Of a stretch of 56,808 nucleotides of DNA, positions 1 to 8,809 are shown piece after piece (positions within the stretch are counted from its first letter, which is position 1; each line of letters begins with the position of its first letter). The notes under the pieces are model-generated. The model did no database searches and was not told the DNA's origin. It saw nothing but the letters and a program-made list of their open reading frames with translations. This DNA comes from Verrucomicrobiota bacterium. GTDB taxonomy: Bacteria > Verrucomicrobiota > Verrucomicrobiia > CAIQCK01. A program made the position numbers and the translations under genes. The stretch lies in contig JACRQF010000026.1 in the NCBI GenBank assembly GCA_016222825.1, forward strand, positions 1-56,808, read 5' to 3'.

Positions 1-150
1 AGCATCATCGGCGGAGGCGACAGTGTGAAGGCCGTCAACAAAGCCAAGGTTGGCGACAAGGTCACCTTCATCAGCACCGGCGGCGGCGCGAGCCTGGAGT
101 TCCTCGAAGGCCGCGAGCTGCCCGGCGTCGCCGCGTTGACAGACAAGTAA
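1..150 (+). CDS. pgk: Phosphoglycerate kinase, C-terminal end (partial)
   Basis: The window opens inside a reading frame of 49 residues that ends at TAA 148-150. The motifs GGGDSV and STGGGASLEFLEG are the nucleotide-binding C-terminal hallmark of phosphoglycerate kinase, the glycolytic enzyme that makes ATP from 1,3-bisphosphoglycerate in the cytosol. The 5' part lies outside the window. It is followed 33 bases later by tpiA and then secG, a common pgk-tpiA-secG order, so co-transcription is likely. The family call is secure even though only the tail is visible. Confidence 0.93.
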   Translation, partial: SIIGGGDSVKAVNKAKVGDKVTFISTGGGASLEFLEGRELPGVAALTDK

Positions 151-183
151 AAACAACCTACCCGTTATTCACAATTCACGACC

Positions 184-951
184 ATGGACAAAGCACGCAA
201 ACTCTTCATCGCTGGCAACTGGAAAATGAACAAGACCGTCGCCGAGGCGCTCGATCTTGTGAAGTCGCTCAAGCGCGACCTCGCCGACGTTCTCGACGTG
301 GACATCGCCGTCTGCCCGCCGTTCACGGCGCTGCATCCGGTCGGCCAGTTGCTCGACGGCACCGTCGTCAAGCTCGGCGGCCAGGACATGTATTGGGATA
401 AGTTCGGCGCCTTCACCGGCGAGGTGAACGCCGCGATGCTCAAGGACGTGCTTTGCACCTACGTCATCCTCGGCCACAGCGAGCGCCGGCAGTTCTTCGG
501 CGAGACGAACGAGACGGTCAACAAGAAGACCAAGGCCGCGCTCGCCGCGCGCCTGAAGCCGATCGTCTGCGTCGGCGAGATGCTCGCCGAGCGCGAGTCC
601 AATCGCACGGAAGCCGTCGTGACCGACCAGGTGCTCAACAGCCTCGCCGGCTTGAAGCCGGAAGAGTTGCTCGAAGTCACCGTGGCCTATGAGCCTGTGT
701 GGGCCATCGGCACCGGCAAGACCGCCACCGCGCAGCAGGCGCAGGAAGTCCATGCGCTGATTCGCCGGTTGCTGGCGCAGCTCAGCGACGCCAAGACCGC
801 CGCGCGCATCCGCATCCAATACGGCGGCAGCGTGAAGGCGTCGAACGCGCGCGAGTTGATGGGCCAGCCCGATGTGGACGGCGCGCTGGTCGGCGGCGCG
901 AGCCTGCAGGCGCGCGACTTCGTCGAGATGATCCAGAACGTGAGGAATTGA
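184..951 (+). CDS. tpiA: Triosephosphate isomerase
   Basis: A 255-residue protein of normal family length. It interconverts dihydroxyacetone phosphate and glyceraldehyde 3-phosphate in the cytosol. The catalytic set is visible: N12 and K14 in GNWKMN, H98 in ILGHSERR, E170 in AYEPVWAIGTG, and the phosphate-binding loops YGGSV and GALVGGAS near the end. The ATG at 184 has no convincing Shine-Dalgarno sequence, which is common across this window. It sits between pgk and secG; only 1 base separates its stop from the secG start, so the two are probably translationally coupled. Confidence 0.97.
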   Translation: MDKARKLFIAGNWKMNKTVAEALDLVKSLKRDLADVLDVDIAVCPPFTALHPVGQLLDGTVVKLGGQDMYWDKFGAFTGEVNAAMLKDVLCTYVILGHSERRQFFGETNETVNKKTKAALAARLKPIVCVGEMLAERESNRTEAVVTDQVLNSLAGLKPEELLEVTVAYEPVWAIGTGKTATAQQAQEVHALIRRLLAQLSDAKTAARIRIQYGGSVKASNARELMGQPDVDGALVGGASLQARDFVEMIQNVRN

Positions 952-952
952 T

Positions 953-1378
953 ATGGCGTTTGTAATTGGTTTGCTTTTGACGGTGCAGGCTCTGACCTGC
1001 GTGTTTCTGATTCTCATCATCCTTATGCAGCCGTCGAAGGCTGACGGCGGCCTCGGCGCGGCATTCGGGGCTGGCGCCACCGACACGCTCTTCGGCGCGC
1101 GCACCGGCAATGTGCTCACCAAGGGCACGATCTGGGGCGCGACGATCCTGTTCGTCACGTCGGTGCTGCTGGCGGTCCTGATCGCGCACCAGAAACCGAC
1201 CTCCATCGTGCTGGACAAGGTGGCCACCACGCCGAAAGCCGCCGAGAAAGCCGCCGCGACTCCCGCGTCGGATAAGAAGCCGGCTCCGGCCAAGGATGCC
1301 GCGGCCGCAAAGAGCGCCGCTCCGGCTGAGAAGGCCGCCGAGAAACCCGCCACCACCCCCGCCCCGGCGAAGAAGTAA
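953..1378 (+). CDS. secG: Preprotein translocase subunit SecG
   Basis: A 141-residue inner-membrane protein with two hydrophobic segments (about residues 2-22 and 57-77) separated by a Gly-rich cytosolic loop containing GGLGAAFGAGATDTLFGART, the conserved SecG signature. SecG helps SecYEG move preproteins across the inner membrane. From about residue 88 on, the protein is a low-complexity tail of Ala, Lys and Pro, which makes it longer than the roughly 75-110 residues usual in the family. The start follows tpiA by 1 base. The tail is probably cytosolic or disordered; no function can be read from it. Confidence 0.93.
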   Translation: MAFVIGLLLTVQALTCVFLILIILMQPSKADGGLGAAFGAGATDTLFGARTGNVLTKGTIWGATILFVTSVLLAVLIAHQKPTSIVLDKVATTPKAAEKAAATPASDKKPAPAKDAAAAKSAAPAEKAAEKPATTPAPAKK

Positions 1379-1402
1379 CGCGCGGGCCAAACAAAGTTCC
1401 CG

Positions 1403-3211
1403 TTGAAAACGGCCATCTCAATCCAACGCGGATTGGGAATGTTGTTTGGCGCGCTGGCATTCTGCGTGACTGGCTGCGGTTCCTCCGTCGCGCCCGGCGG
1501 CAAGCCCGGCGAGATGGTTTATTACGCCGAGGGCGGCGACATCAAGGGCTTCGATCCCGTTCGCGCCAGCGACGTGGACACCGCGCTGGCCGTTTACAAG
1601 ATCTTCGAGGGCTTGGTCGAATACGATTACCTCTACCGGCCCTATCGCGTCGTGCCGGTGCTCGCCGAATCACTGCCGGAAATCTCCGCCGACGGACTCA
1701 CCTACACCTTCCGGCTCAAGAAGGGCGTCCATTTCCAAGACGACCCGTGTTTTCCCGGCGGCAAGGGGCGCGAGGTCACCGCGGAGGACTTCATCTACAC
1801 GTTCAAGCGCGTGATGGACGCGAAGAACCTCTCCACCGGCTCGTGGGTGTTCGCCGGCCACGTCCTCGGCGTGGACGATTGGGCCAAGGCGAGCGAGGAC
1901 CGCGGCAAGCCGACGGATTACTCGCGGCCCATCGCCGGTTTCGAGGCGCCCGACCTCTACACGTTGCGCATCCGACTCAAGGAGCCGTATCCGCAACTGC
2001 TCTGGGTGCTGACGATGCAATACACCTTCGTCATGCCGCGCGAGGCGGTCGAGTTCTACAAGGACGACCTGCTCAACCATCCCGTCGGCACCGGTCCGTA
2101 TCGGCTCAAGCGCTGGCAGCGCAACTACCGCATGGAGTTCGAGCGCAACCCGACTTTCCACGGCCAGCTTTATCCGAGTGAGGGCGCGCCGGGCGACCGC
2201 GAGAAGGGTTTGCTTGCCGACGCCGGCAAGCCGCTGCCGTTCATTGACCGCATCATCCTCTACAACGTCCGCGAGTATTACACGTGGTGGCAGATGTTCC
2301 TGCGCGGCCAGATCTTCAGCGTCGGCATCAGCAAGGACTACTTCAACAAGGTCGTCAACGCCGACATGGAGCTGACACCCGACATGGCCAAGCGCGGTAT
2401 CGTTCTCCGTAAAGAACCGCAGATGGATGTCTTCTATCTCGGCTTCAACTGGGAGGACCCCGTTGTCGGCGGCGGCAAGACGCCTGAGGAGGCCGCGCGC
2501 CACCGCAAGCTGCGCCAGGCCATCACCTGCTCGTTCAACCAGGAACAGATTCGCGACATCTATCACGGCCGCATGATTCCCGCCGCCGGCCCGCTCACAC
2601 CCGGCACGACCGGCTACGACCCGAACAAGGTTTATCCGTGGCGATTCAACCTCCCTCTGGCGCGCAAGCTGCTCGCCGAGGCCGGTTATCCCGACGGCAA
2701 GGACGCCCGCACCGGCAAGCGGCTGCGCATCGCCCTCGATATGGGCGGCGCGGGCGACGCTGAGACGCGGCAGTTGGGCGAGATGTATATCGGCTTCGCG
2801 CGCGCCATCGGAGTTGAGATGACGATTAACTTCTCCCTCCAGCCCGAGCACTGGCGGAAGCTCGAGCGTAAGGAGACGCAGATGTTCAGCGCCGGATGGG
2901 TGATGGACTATCCCGACGCGCAGAACGTCCTGCAACTCTGGTATGGCCCGAACGAATCGCCCGGCGTCAACCATTGCAACTACAAGAACCCGGAGTTCGA
3001 CAAGCTCTACCAGCGCATCCTGACGATGCAGGACTCGCCCGAGCGAACGGCGATCTACCAAAAGATGGCGGACATGATTGTGGATGACTGCCCCGGCGCC
3101 TTCCTGTTCCATCGCCTGAGCTACGCGCTGCTGCGCGACTGGGTGGAGAACTTCAAGCCGCACGATTTCCCGTATCCGAATGTGAAGTTCTATAAAGTTC
3201 GTCCACACTGA
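1403..3211 (+). CDS. ABC transporter substrate-binding lipoprotein (oligopeptide type, family 5)
   Basis: A 602-residue solute-binding protein of the OppA/DppA class (SBP family 5). The N-terminus is a lipoprotein signal with lipobox VTGC, which would anchor the mature protein by Cys25. The core has typical features: YTFRLKKGVHFQDD after the first lobe, PVGTGPYRL, and the late segment with YPDAQNVLQLWY. The chosen start is TTG at 1403; an in-frame ATG at 1439 would leave a signal too short before the lipobox Cys, so TTG is preferred. It heads a five-gene importer (1403-6766) with two permeases and two ATPases. The substrate is probably peptides, but the sequence alone does not prove this. Confidence 0.9.
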   Translation: MKTAISIQRGLGMLFGALAFCVTGCGSSVAPGGKPGEMVYYAEGGDIKGFDPVRASDVDTALAVYKIFEGLVEYDYLYRPYRVVPVLAESLPEISADGLTYTFRLKKGVHFQDDPCFPGGKGREVTAEDFIYTFKRVMDAKNLSTGSWVFAGHVLGVDDWAKASEDRGKPTDYSRPIAGFEAPDLYTLRIRLKEPYPQLLWVLTMQYTFVMPREAVEFYKDDLLNHPVGTGPYRLKRWQRNYRMEFERNPTFHGQLYPSEGAPGDREKGLLADAGKPLPFIDRIILYNVREYYTWWQMFLRGQIFSVGISKDYFNKVVNADMELTPDMAKRGIVLRKEPQMDVFYLGFNWEDPVVGGGKTPEEAARHRKLRQAITCSFNQEQIRDIYHGRMIPAAGPLTPGTTGYDPNKVYPWRFNLPLARKLLAEAGYPDGKDARTGKRLRIALDMGGAGDAETRQLGEMYIGFARAIGVEMTINFSLQPEHWRKLERKETQMFSAGWVMDYPDAQNVLQLWYGPNESPGVNHCNYKNPEFDKLYQRILTMQDSPERTAIYQKMADMIVDDCPGAFLFHRLSYALLRDWVENFKPHDFPYPNVKFYKVRPH

Positions 3212-3217
3212 CGCGCC

Positions 3218-4189
3218 ATGACCGCATACATAATACGCCGCCTTTTGACCGTGATTCCGATCACGCTCGGCGTGCTGTTGCTGGTCTTCACGATCTACCG
3301 CGTCATCGGTGGCGACCCGGCGGTGCGGCTCGCTGGCAAAAACGCGACGCAGACGAAGATCGAGCAGATTCGGAAACAGTTCGGCTACGACAAGCCGAAG
3401 TTCTTCAACTGGCAGGAGGCGGCCAAGACGGGTCAGCCGATGGCCGTGTTCGACTCGCAGTTCTGGCAGATCGTTCGGCAGTTCGCACAACTCGACTTCG
3501 GCAAATCGCTCCAGAGCAACCAGCGCATCTCTCGCATGATGGCCGACGGCGTCGTGCCGTCGCTCTGCATCACCACGCCCATCTTCGTCATCGAACTCAC
3601 CGTCGCCATCGCGCTGGCGCTATTATGCGCCTTCTATCGGAACACATGGATTGACCGCACGTTCGTGGTCATCTCCATCGTCGGCATGAGCATCAGCGGC
3701 TTGGTTTACATCATGCTCGGCCAGTATTTCTTCTCGTTCGTGCTTGGCTTGTTCCCGGTGTGGGGATTCGAGAGCGTTAACTATGTGCTGCTGCCGGTAG
3801 CCATCGGCGTCGTCGCGGGCATTGGTGGCAGCTTGCGCTTCTACCGCACCATCATGCTCGACGAGATGTATCAGGATTACGTCCGCACCGCGTTCGCCAA
3901 GGGCGCGTCGCAGCGGCAGGTGCTATTCAAGCACGTCCTCAAGAACGCGCTCATCCCGATCCTGACCAACGTCGTCGTCGCCATCCCGTTCCTTTACACC
4001 GGCTCGCTGATGCTCGAGAGCTTCTTCGGCATTCCCGGCCTCGGCCGCATGACCGTGGACGCCATCTACACCGGCGACGAACCGGTCCTGTTCGCGATGG
4101 TCTTCATCGGCTCGGTCATCTTCGTCATCGCGAACCTCATCACCGACCTTTGCTACACGTGGGCCGACCCGCGCATCCGACTGCAATGA
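3218..4189 (+). CDS. Oligopeptide-type ABC transporter permease (OppB/DppB class)
   Basis: A 323-residue inner-membrane permease beginning MTAYIIRRLLTVIPITLGV, the standard start of OppB/DppB proteins, with about six transmembrane segments. The ATPase-docking EAA loop is visible in YVRTAFAKGASQRQVLFKHVLKNALIP (shown here in part: RTAFAKGASQRQV). A longer than usual insert (about residues 45-90) follows the first helix. It lies 6 bases after the binding-protein gene, and its stop overlaps the start of the next permease by ATGA. It should pair with the following protein to form the transmembrane channel. Confidence 0.93.
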   Translation: MTAYIIRRLLTVIPITLGVLLLVFTIYRVIGGDPAVRLAGKNATQTKIEQIRKQFGYDKPKFFNWQEAAKTGQPMAVFDSQFWQIVRQFAQLDFGKSLQSNQRISRMMADGVVPSLCITTPIFVIELTVAIALALLCAFYRNTWIDRTFVVISIVGMSISGLVYIMLGQYFFSFVLGLFPVWGFESVNYVLLPVAIGVVAGIGGSLRFYRTIMLDEMYQDYVRTAFAKGASQRQVLFKHVLKNALIPILTNVVVAIPFLYTGSLMLESFFGIPGLGRMTVDAIYTGDEPVLFAMVFIGSVIFVIANLITDLCYTWADPRIRLQ

Positions 4190-5112
4190 CCGACGTCACC
4201 GCCAACCCAGCCGCGCTCGCCGCGAAGCCCCAGACGCTCTGGAGCACCGCGTGGCGGCAGTTCCGCCGGAACAGGTTGGCGGTCGTCTGCCTCGCCATCG
4301 TCGGAATCTATGTTGGCGTCTTCCTTTACGCGGAGTCAGTCTATTGGATCGCAAAGGTTCGCGACGTCGTCCCGTCCTACAAAGTTGCCGACTTCGCCGC
4401 CCGCAATGCGCCGCCCTCCGCCGCGCACTGGTTCGGCACCGACTTCGCCGGCCGCGACAACCTCGCGCAACTCATCCAGGGCGTGCGCATCGCGTTCGAG
4501 ATCGCATTCCTCACGAGCGCCATCCTCATCCCACTCGGTTTCCTGCTCGGCGCGCTCGCAGGCTACTTCGGCCGCTGGGTGGACAACACCATCATCTGGC
4601 TCTACTCGGTCGTGGATTCCGTGCCGAGCATCCTCTCGATCATCTCCATCAGCTACGTCGTCGGCCGCGGTCTGAAGGGTATCGTCATCGGCATGGGCCT
4701 CGTTGCGTGGGTTGGCCTCTGCCGCCTCATCCGCGGCGAATACCTCAAGCACAAACAACGCGCCTACGTCGCCGCCGCGCGCGCGCTCGGCGCGGGTCAT
4801 CTCACCGTCATGTTGCGCCACATCGCGCCGAACGTTCTGCACATCATCATCATCGTGTTCACGCTTGCCTTCCCGCGGTTCATCCTCACTGAGGTCATCC
4901 TGAGCTACCTCGGCGTCGGCATCACCGGCGAGCCGAGCTGGGGCGTGATGATCAACGACGCCAAGCAACGCCTCTGGTTGGGCGTATGGTGGGAACTCGG
5001 CGGCGCCACTGCCGCGATGTTCTTCCTCGTGCTGGCGCTAAATATCGTCGGCGATGCCCTGCGCGACGCGCTCGATCCAAAACTGAAGACGACGGAGGGT
5101 TCGAAAGCGTGA
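4186..5112 (+). CDS. Oligopeptide-type ABC transporter permease (OppC/DppC class)
   Basis: A 308-residue permease with the OppC-type cytosolic N-terminus (residues 14-36, containing WRQFRRNRLAVV) followed by about six membrane segments. The periplasmic motif HWFGTDFAGRDNLAQL corresponds to the highly conserved GTDxxGRD motif of the OppC family. The EAA loop AARALGAGHLTVMLRHIAPN is present. The start chosen is ATG 4186, which overlaps the upstream stop by 4 bases; an ATG at 4150 in the same frame would only add unrelated residues. The stop overlaps the next start by one base (TGATG). Confidence 0.93.
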   Translation: MTDVTANPAALAAKPQTLWSTAWRQFRRNRLAVVCLAIVGIYVGVFLYAESVYWIAKVRDVVPSYKVADFAARNAPPSAAHWFGTDFAGRDNLAQLIQGVRIAFEIAFLTSAILIPLGFLLGALAGYFGRWVDNTIIWLYSVVDSVPSILSIISISYVVGRGLKGIVIGMGLVAWVGLCRLIRGEYLKHKQRAYVAAARALGAGHLTVMLRHIAPNVLHIIIIVFTLAFPRFILTEVILSYLGVGITGEPSWGVMINDAKQRLWLGVWWELGGATAAMFFLVLALNIVGDALRDALDPKLKTTEGSKA

Positions 5113-5972
5113 TGCAAACCACGAATGACAAACTTCTGTCTGTCCGCGACCTGCGAATCAGCTTCTTCACCGACGAAGGTGAAGTTCGTGCCGTGGACAA
5201 CATCAGCTTCTCGATGAAAGCCGGCGAAACGCTGGCGGTTGTCGGCGAGAGCGGCAGCGGCAAGAGCGTGACAGCAATGGCCCTGACGAGGCTGGTGCCG
5301 GCACCGCCTGCGCGCTATGTCGGCGGCGAGATTATCTTCAAGGGCCATGACACGTTGAAGATGTCGGGCGACGAGCTTCGCAAAGTTCGCGGCGCGCAGA
5401 TCGGCTACATCTTTCAGGAGCCAAGCACGTCGTTGAACCCGGTCTTTACAATTCGCTCACAGGTCGCCGAGGCGCTCCAACTGCACCGCCGCGATGTGCA
5501 CGACGTGGACGCGGAGGTGGAGCGGTTGCTCGCGCTCGTAGGCATCCGCGACGCGAGGCTGCGGATGAGCGACTACCCCCACCAACTCAGCGGCGGCATG
5601 CAACAGCGCGTGATGATTGCGATGGCGCTGGCGTGCAACCCGGCGCTGCTCGTGGCCGATGAGCCGACCACAGCGCTCGACGTGACCATTCAGGCGCAAA
5701 TCATGGCGCTGCTGAAAGAACTGAAACAGAAGCTCGGCATGGCGATCATGCTCATCACGCACAATTTCAGCATCGTCGCCGACATCGCCGACAACATCGC
5801 CGTCATGTTCCGCGGCAAGATCGTCGAATACGGGCCGACTCAGCGCGTGCTCCGCGAGCCGCAGCATCCCTACACGAAGGCTCTGCTGGAATGCATCCCG
5901 CGGTTGGGCGCGCACAAGGACCGGCTGAAAACCATCAATCACGCCGAGATTGAAGCAGCTTTGAAACGTTAA
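5112..5972 (+). CDS. Oligopeptide-type ABC transporter ATP-binding protein (OppD/DppD class)
   Basis: A 286-residue ABC ATPase. It has Walker A GESGSGKS, Q-loop FQEPSTSLNP, signature LSGGMQQR, Walker B LLVADEPTTALD and the switch His in LITHNFSIV. The FQEPSTSLNP and VEYGPT motifs point to the peptide/nickel importer subfamily. The start is the ATG overlapping the upstream stop by one base. It probably forms a heterodimer with the next gene product to energise the importer. It is slightly shorter than many OppD proteins, and I do not see the C-terminal Cys-rich oligopeptide extension that many carry. Confidence 0.93.
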   Translation: MQTTNDKLLSVRDLRISFFTDEGEVRAVDNISFSMKAGETLAVVGESGSGKSVTAMALTRLVPAPPARYVGGEIIFKGHDTLKMSGDELRKVRGAQIGYIFQEPSTSLNPVFTIRSQVAEALQLHRRDVHDVDAEVERLLALVGIRDARLRMSDYPHQLSGGMQQRVMIAMALACNPALLVADEPTTALDVTIQAQIMALLKELKQKLGMAIMLITHNFSIVADIADNIAVMFRGKIVEYGPTQRVLREPQHPYTKALLECIPRLGAHKDRLKTINHAEIEAALKR

Positions 5973-5977
5973 CCGCC

Positions 5978-6766
5978 ATGGCCTTGCTCGAAGTCAAAAA
6001 CCTGAAGGTCTATTTCCCGATCATGGGCGGCGTCATCCGTCACAAGGTCGGCGAGGTGAAGGCTGTGGATGACGTGAGCTTTACCATCGAGGCTGGTGAA
6101 ACCGTCGGCCTTGTCGGCGAAAGCGGCAGCGGCAAGACGACCATCGGCCGCGCCATCCTGCGATTGCTGGAGCCGACGGACGGGCAGATCGTCTTCGACG
6201 GCCAGGACATCACGCGGATGGGCGACGGCGAACTGCGGCCGTTGCGCAAGCAGATGCAGATGGTCTTCCAGGACCCGTTCGGCTCGCTGAACCCCCGCAT
6301 GACCATCGCCTCCATCGTCGGTGAGGCACTGACGATTCACTTCCCGCAGATGGACCGCGCCACCCGCCGCGACCGCATCGCCGAACTGTTGCGGCGCGTT
6401 GGCCTGAAGTCTGAGCACATGAACCGTTATCCGCACGAGTTCAGCGGCGGTCAGCGGCAACGCATCGGCATTGCCCGCGCGCTGGCGGTGGAGCCAAAGT
6501 TCATCGTCTGCGACGAGCCGGTAAGCGCGCTGGACGTGTCGGTGCAGGCGGCAATCATCAACCTGCTCCAGGACCTCCAAGAGCAGTTCAAGCTTACCTA
6601 TCTTTTCATCGCCCACGATCTCGCGGTGGTGGAGCATATCAGCGACCGTGTGTTAGTGATGACGCAGGGCAGGATTGTCGAGGCGGCGAGCGCGGACGAG
6701 ATTTACACCCGACCGCAGCATCCCTATACGCAGAAGCTGATCGCCGCAGTGCCGAAGGCATTCTGA
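5978..6766 (+). CDS. Oligopeptide-type ABC transporter ATP-binding protein (OppF/DppF class)
   Basis: A 262-residue ABC ATPase with the OppF-type opening, in which a zone near residues 12-22 (YFPIMGGVIRHKVG) precedes the core. Walker A GESGSGKT, signature FSGGQRQR, Walker B FIVCDEPVSALD and switch region FIAHDLAVVEH are all intact. It begins 5 bases after the OppD-like gene and closes the importer operon. The C-terminus (RPQHPYTQKLIAAVP) is the standard end of the family but without the long tail of E. coli OppF. About 64 bases with no obvious terminator separate it from the next gene. Confidence 0.92.
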   Translation: MALLEVKNLKVYFPIMGGVIRHKVGEVKAVDDVSFTIEAGETVGLVGESGSGKTTIGRAILRLLEPTDGQIVFDGQDITRMGDGELRPLRKQMQMVFQDPFGSLNPRMTIASIVGEALTIHFPQMDRATRRDRIAELLRRVGLKSEHMNRYPHEFSGGQRQRIGIARALAVEPKFIVCDEPVSALDVSVQAAIINLLQDLQEQFKLTYLFIAHDLAVVEHISDRVLVMTQGRIVEAASADEIYTRPQHPYTQKLIAAVPKAF

Positions 6767-6830
6767 TAGCGATCGCGGTTGAATAGCCACGGCGTCTTGC
6801 CGTCAAAAGCGGTGAATTTTCAGGATTGAT

Positions 6831-7391
6831 TTGAACATCTGGACGAATAACCGACGCGTTTGTTTGGTAGCGGCTCTTGCCGGCAGCGCCGCGCTTTTTC
6901 TTTGCGGCGCCACGACGAAGGCCGGCGACCCGCCGCCGTATGCGTTTCAGCCGAACACGCCGGTGCCGGGTCGTGGAGTCATCCGCGTCACCGGCGTTGG
7001 ATTGCCACCGCGCATCCACGCGACGCGAGCGCAACAGAACCTGATGACCGAGCGCGCCGCCGTCGTATCGGCCTACCGCAACCTCGCGCTCGCGCTGGGC
7101 CAGGGTTCACAAGTCGTTGGCGACGGCTCGCGTTACCTGACACTGTCCGGCTATGTTCAAGGTGCGCAGATTGCCCAGACGCGCTATTATCCTGACGGTC
7201 GCGTCGAGGTGGACATGACGCTGGCGGTGGAGCATCCTCCGTCGGCGCCGGCGATCGCGCCGCCACCGCCGCCGCGTCAGCCACCGCAGAAAGTGGAGAC
7301 GCAGAAGCGGCAGATTTCAGAAAAGGAATGGCTGGAAATTTACAGGCAGCCGAAAGAGAATAGGCCGCAAGTCGAAAAGGAGAAACTATGA
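6831..7391 (+). CDS. Secreted LPP20-like domain protein
   Basis: A 186-residue protein of unknown function starting at TTG 6831. The N-terminus is a signal peptide (hydrophobic stretch about residues 9-26, then TKAGDPP). The central part (about residues 46-140) contains GRGVIRVTGVGLPPR, ERAAVVSAYRNLALALG and a DGRVEVDMTLAVE strand. This is the same pattern as each of the three repeats in the following protein, and it resembles the LPP20 / FlgT N-terminal domain family. The end is Pro-rich, then highly charged. It overlaps the next start by 4 bases, so the pair is an operon. The domain assignment is by pattern only. Confidence 0.7.
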   Translation: MNIWTNNRRVCLVAALAGSAALFLCGATTKAGDPPPYAFQPNTPVPGRGVIRVTGVGLPPRIHATRAQQNLMTERAAVVSAYRNLALALGQGSQVVGDGSRYLTLSGYVQGAQIAQTRYYPDGRVEVDMTLAVEHPPSAPAIAPPPPPRQPPQKVETQKRQISEKEWLEIYRQPKENRPQVEKEKL

Positions 7392-8761
7392 AACCAAATC
7401 ACCGTTGGATCGCATGGTCGGTGGGAGCGTTGCTTTGCGCGGCAATCGTGCCGGCTTGGTCGCAGCAGTTCCATTCCGGCCAGGAGAAGCTGTTGGCCAA
7501 GAACGCGGCGCTCCGCGACGGCCAGCGCAACTTGTTGGAAGCAATCAAGGGGCTTCGGCTTGACGGCAGCAGCACCGTCCGCGATTTCGTCACGCAGAGT
7601 GACCAGATCAACACCGCGATGTCCGAATGGCTGCGCGGCGCGACCATCGTCCCTGGCAGCGAGACGTGGGACGGCGAGCTTTACCGGCTCGAAGTGCAGG
7701 TGACGCTGGAGCAGGTTCGCGCTGCCATCGAGCAGGTCCAACGGACCTATCCCAGCGGCCGCACCTACGTCACGGAGAACATGATCACGCTGAACCGGGA
7801 GGTTGTCATCAAGGCGCCGGGCCAGGGTTCCACGCGTGCCGCGGCGATGGGTGGTCAACCCGCGGGTGCGCCGCCCGCCTATGGCGGCACGGCGGCCATC
7901 GTGCCGAGGCAGGTTCCGCCGGGCTGGGAAACCGTGACGGTCCAGGGCCGGCTGCTCGCCGAGCGCGCGGCCAAGGCCGACGCCATGCGCAAACTCGCCG
8001 AGCGCATTCGCGGGGTGCGCATTGACGCCAACACCACCGTCCGTGATTTCGTCACGCAGGCGGATGTCATCAACGCCCAATTCCAGGCGCGGCTGGTCGG
8101 CGCGCGCCAGGTCGGCCCAACACGCTTCCTGCCGGACCAGACCTGCGAAATGGACCTCGAAGTAAGCATCCAGGATGTCACCAAGTGGCTCACGGAAGTC
8201 CAGGAATGGGCCGTGCATCCCGGCGCGCATCATCTCGACCATCCGATCCGCACCTATCAGTTCGAACGCATCATGGACTTCAGCCCTGAGCGCGTGCTGC
8301 GTGAGACGGGCGCGGGCGCGCCGCGCGGTGACACGCTTCGCACTGCACCGCCTCCGAGCAACTCATTCGCGCCCCCGCCGGCGCCCATGCCGGTCGCGGT
8401 GGTTTCCGCGAAAGGAACCGGCGTTCCCAAGACAGGCGAAGTCGGCGCCGCCGCCCGGCTCACCGCCGAGCGCGCCGCCGAGGTGGAAGCACGCCGCAAC
8501 CTGCTGGAGAAGGTCCAAGGCGTGGTGATCGAAGGGCAGACGACGGTGAGGGATTTCATGGTGCAGAGCGATCAGATTCGCGCGAGCGTCCAGAGCGTGC
8601 TGCAAGGCTCGGACATCAGCGAGCCGAAGTATATGAGCGACGGCAGCGTCGAGGTCATCGCCTCGATACCGATGGACCGGATTTTTGGCATCGTGCGGCC
8701 GGGCGGACCGCCGCCCGTCAGCGCGCAACCCGGGGTGGTTCGCGCGCTGCCGCCGCAGTGA
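7388..8761 (+). CDS. Secreted protein with three LPP20-like repeats
   Basis: A 457-residue exported protein (signal peptide about residues 1-25, AWSQQF cleavage zone). Three copies of one domain are visible at about residues 32-115, 178-270 and 338-435. Each carries a helix of the form AERAA..DAMR.LAE, then a nearly invariant TTVRDFVTQSDQI-type segment (residues 63, 217 and 387 onward) and a final DG..E...V strand. Linkers are Pro/Ala-rich. Such domains occur in LPP20 lipoproteins and flagellar FlgT, but no flagellar gene is nearby, so an envelope role is only a guess. It is translationally coupled to the upstream single-domain protein. Confidence 0.72.
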   Translation: MKPNHRWIAWSVGALLCAAIVPAWSQQFHSGQEKLLAKNAALRDGQRNLLEAIKGLRLDGSSTVRDFVTQSDQINTAMSEWLRGATIVPGSETWDGELYRLEVQVTLEQVRAAIEQVQRTYPSGRTYVTENMITLNREVVIKAPGQGSTRAAAMGGQPAGAPPAYGGTAAIVPRQVPPGWETVTVQGRLLAERAAKADAMRKLAERIRGVRIDANTTVRDFVTQADVINAQFQARLVGARQVGPTRFLPDQTCEMDLEVSIQDVTKWLTEVQEWAVHPGAHHLDHPIRTYQFERIMDFSPERVLRETGAGAPRGDTLRTAPPPSNSFAPPPAPMPVAVVSAKGTGVPKTGEVGAAARLTAERAAEVEARRNLLEKVQGVVIEGQTTVRDFMVQSDQIRASVQSVLQGSDISEPKYMSDGSVEVIASIPMDRIFGIVRPGGPPPVSAQPGVVRALPPQ

Positions 8762-8809
8762 GGATATGATAGGTGATTCGCGGCTCTTGTGTGAACCGCT
8801 GGTTGTTAA

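Noticed and set aside
165..173. A perfect DnaA-box match (TTATTCACA) before tpiA
   Set aside because: It is isolated, 24 kb from dnaA, and in a short A/T-containing spacer; one such match in 57 kb is expected by chance.
1670..3490. A 606-codon open frame antisense to the peptide-binding protein gene
   Set aside because: The opposite strand carries a lipobox and solute-binding motifs; the antisense product has no recognisable fold.
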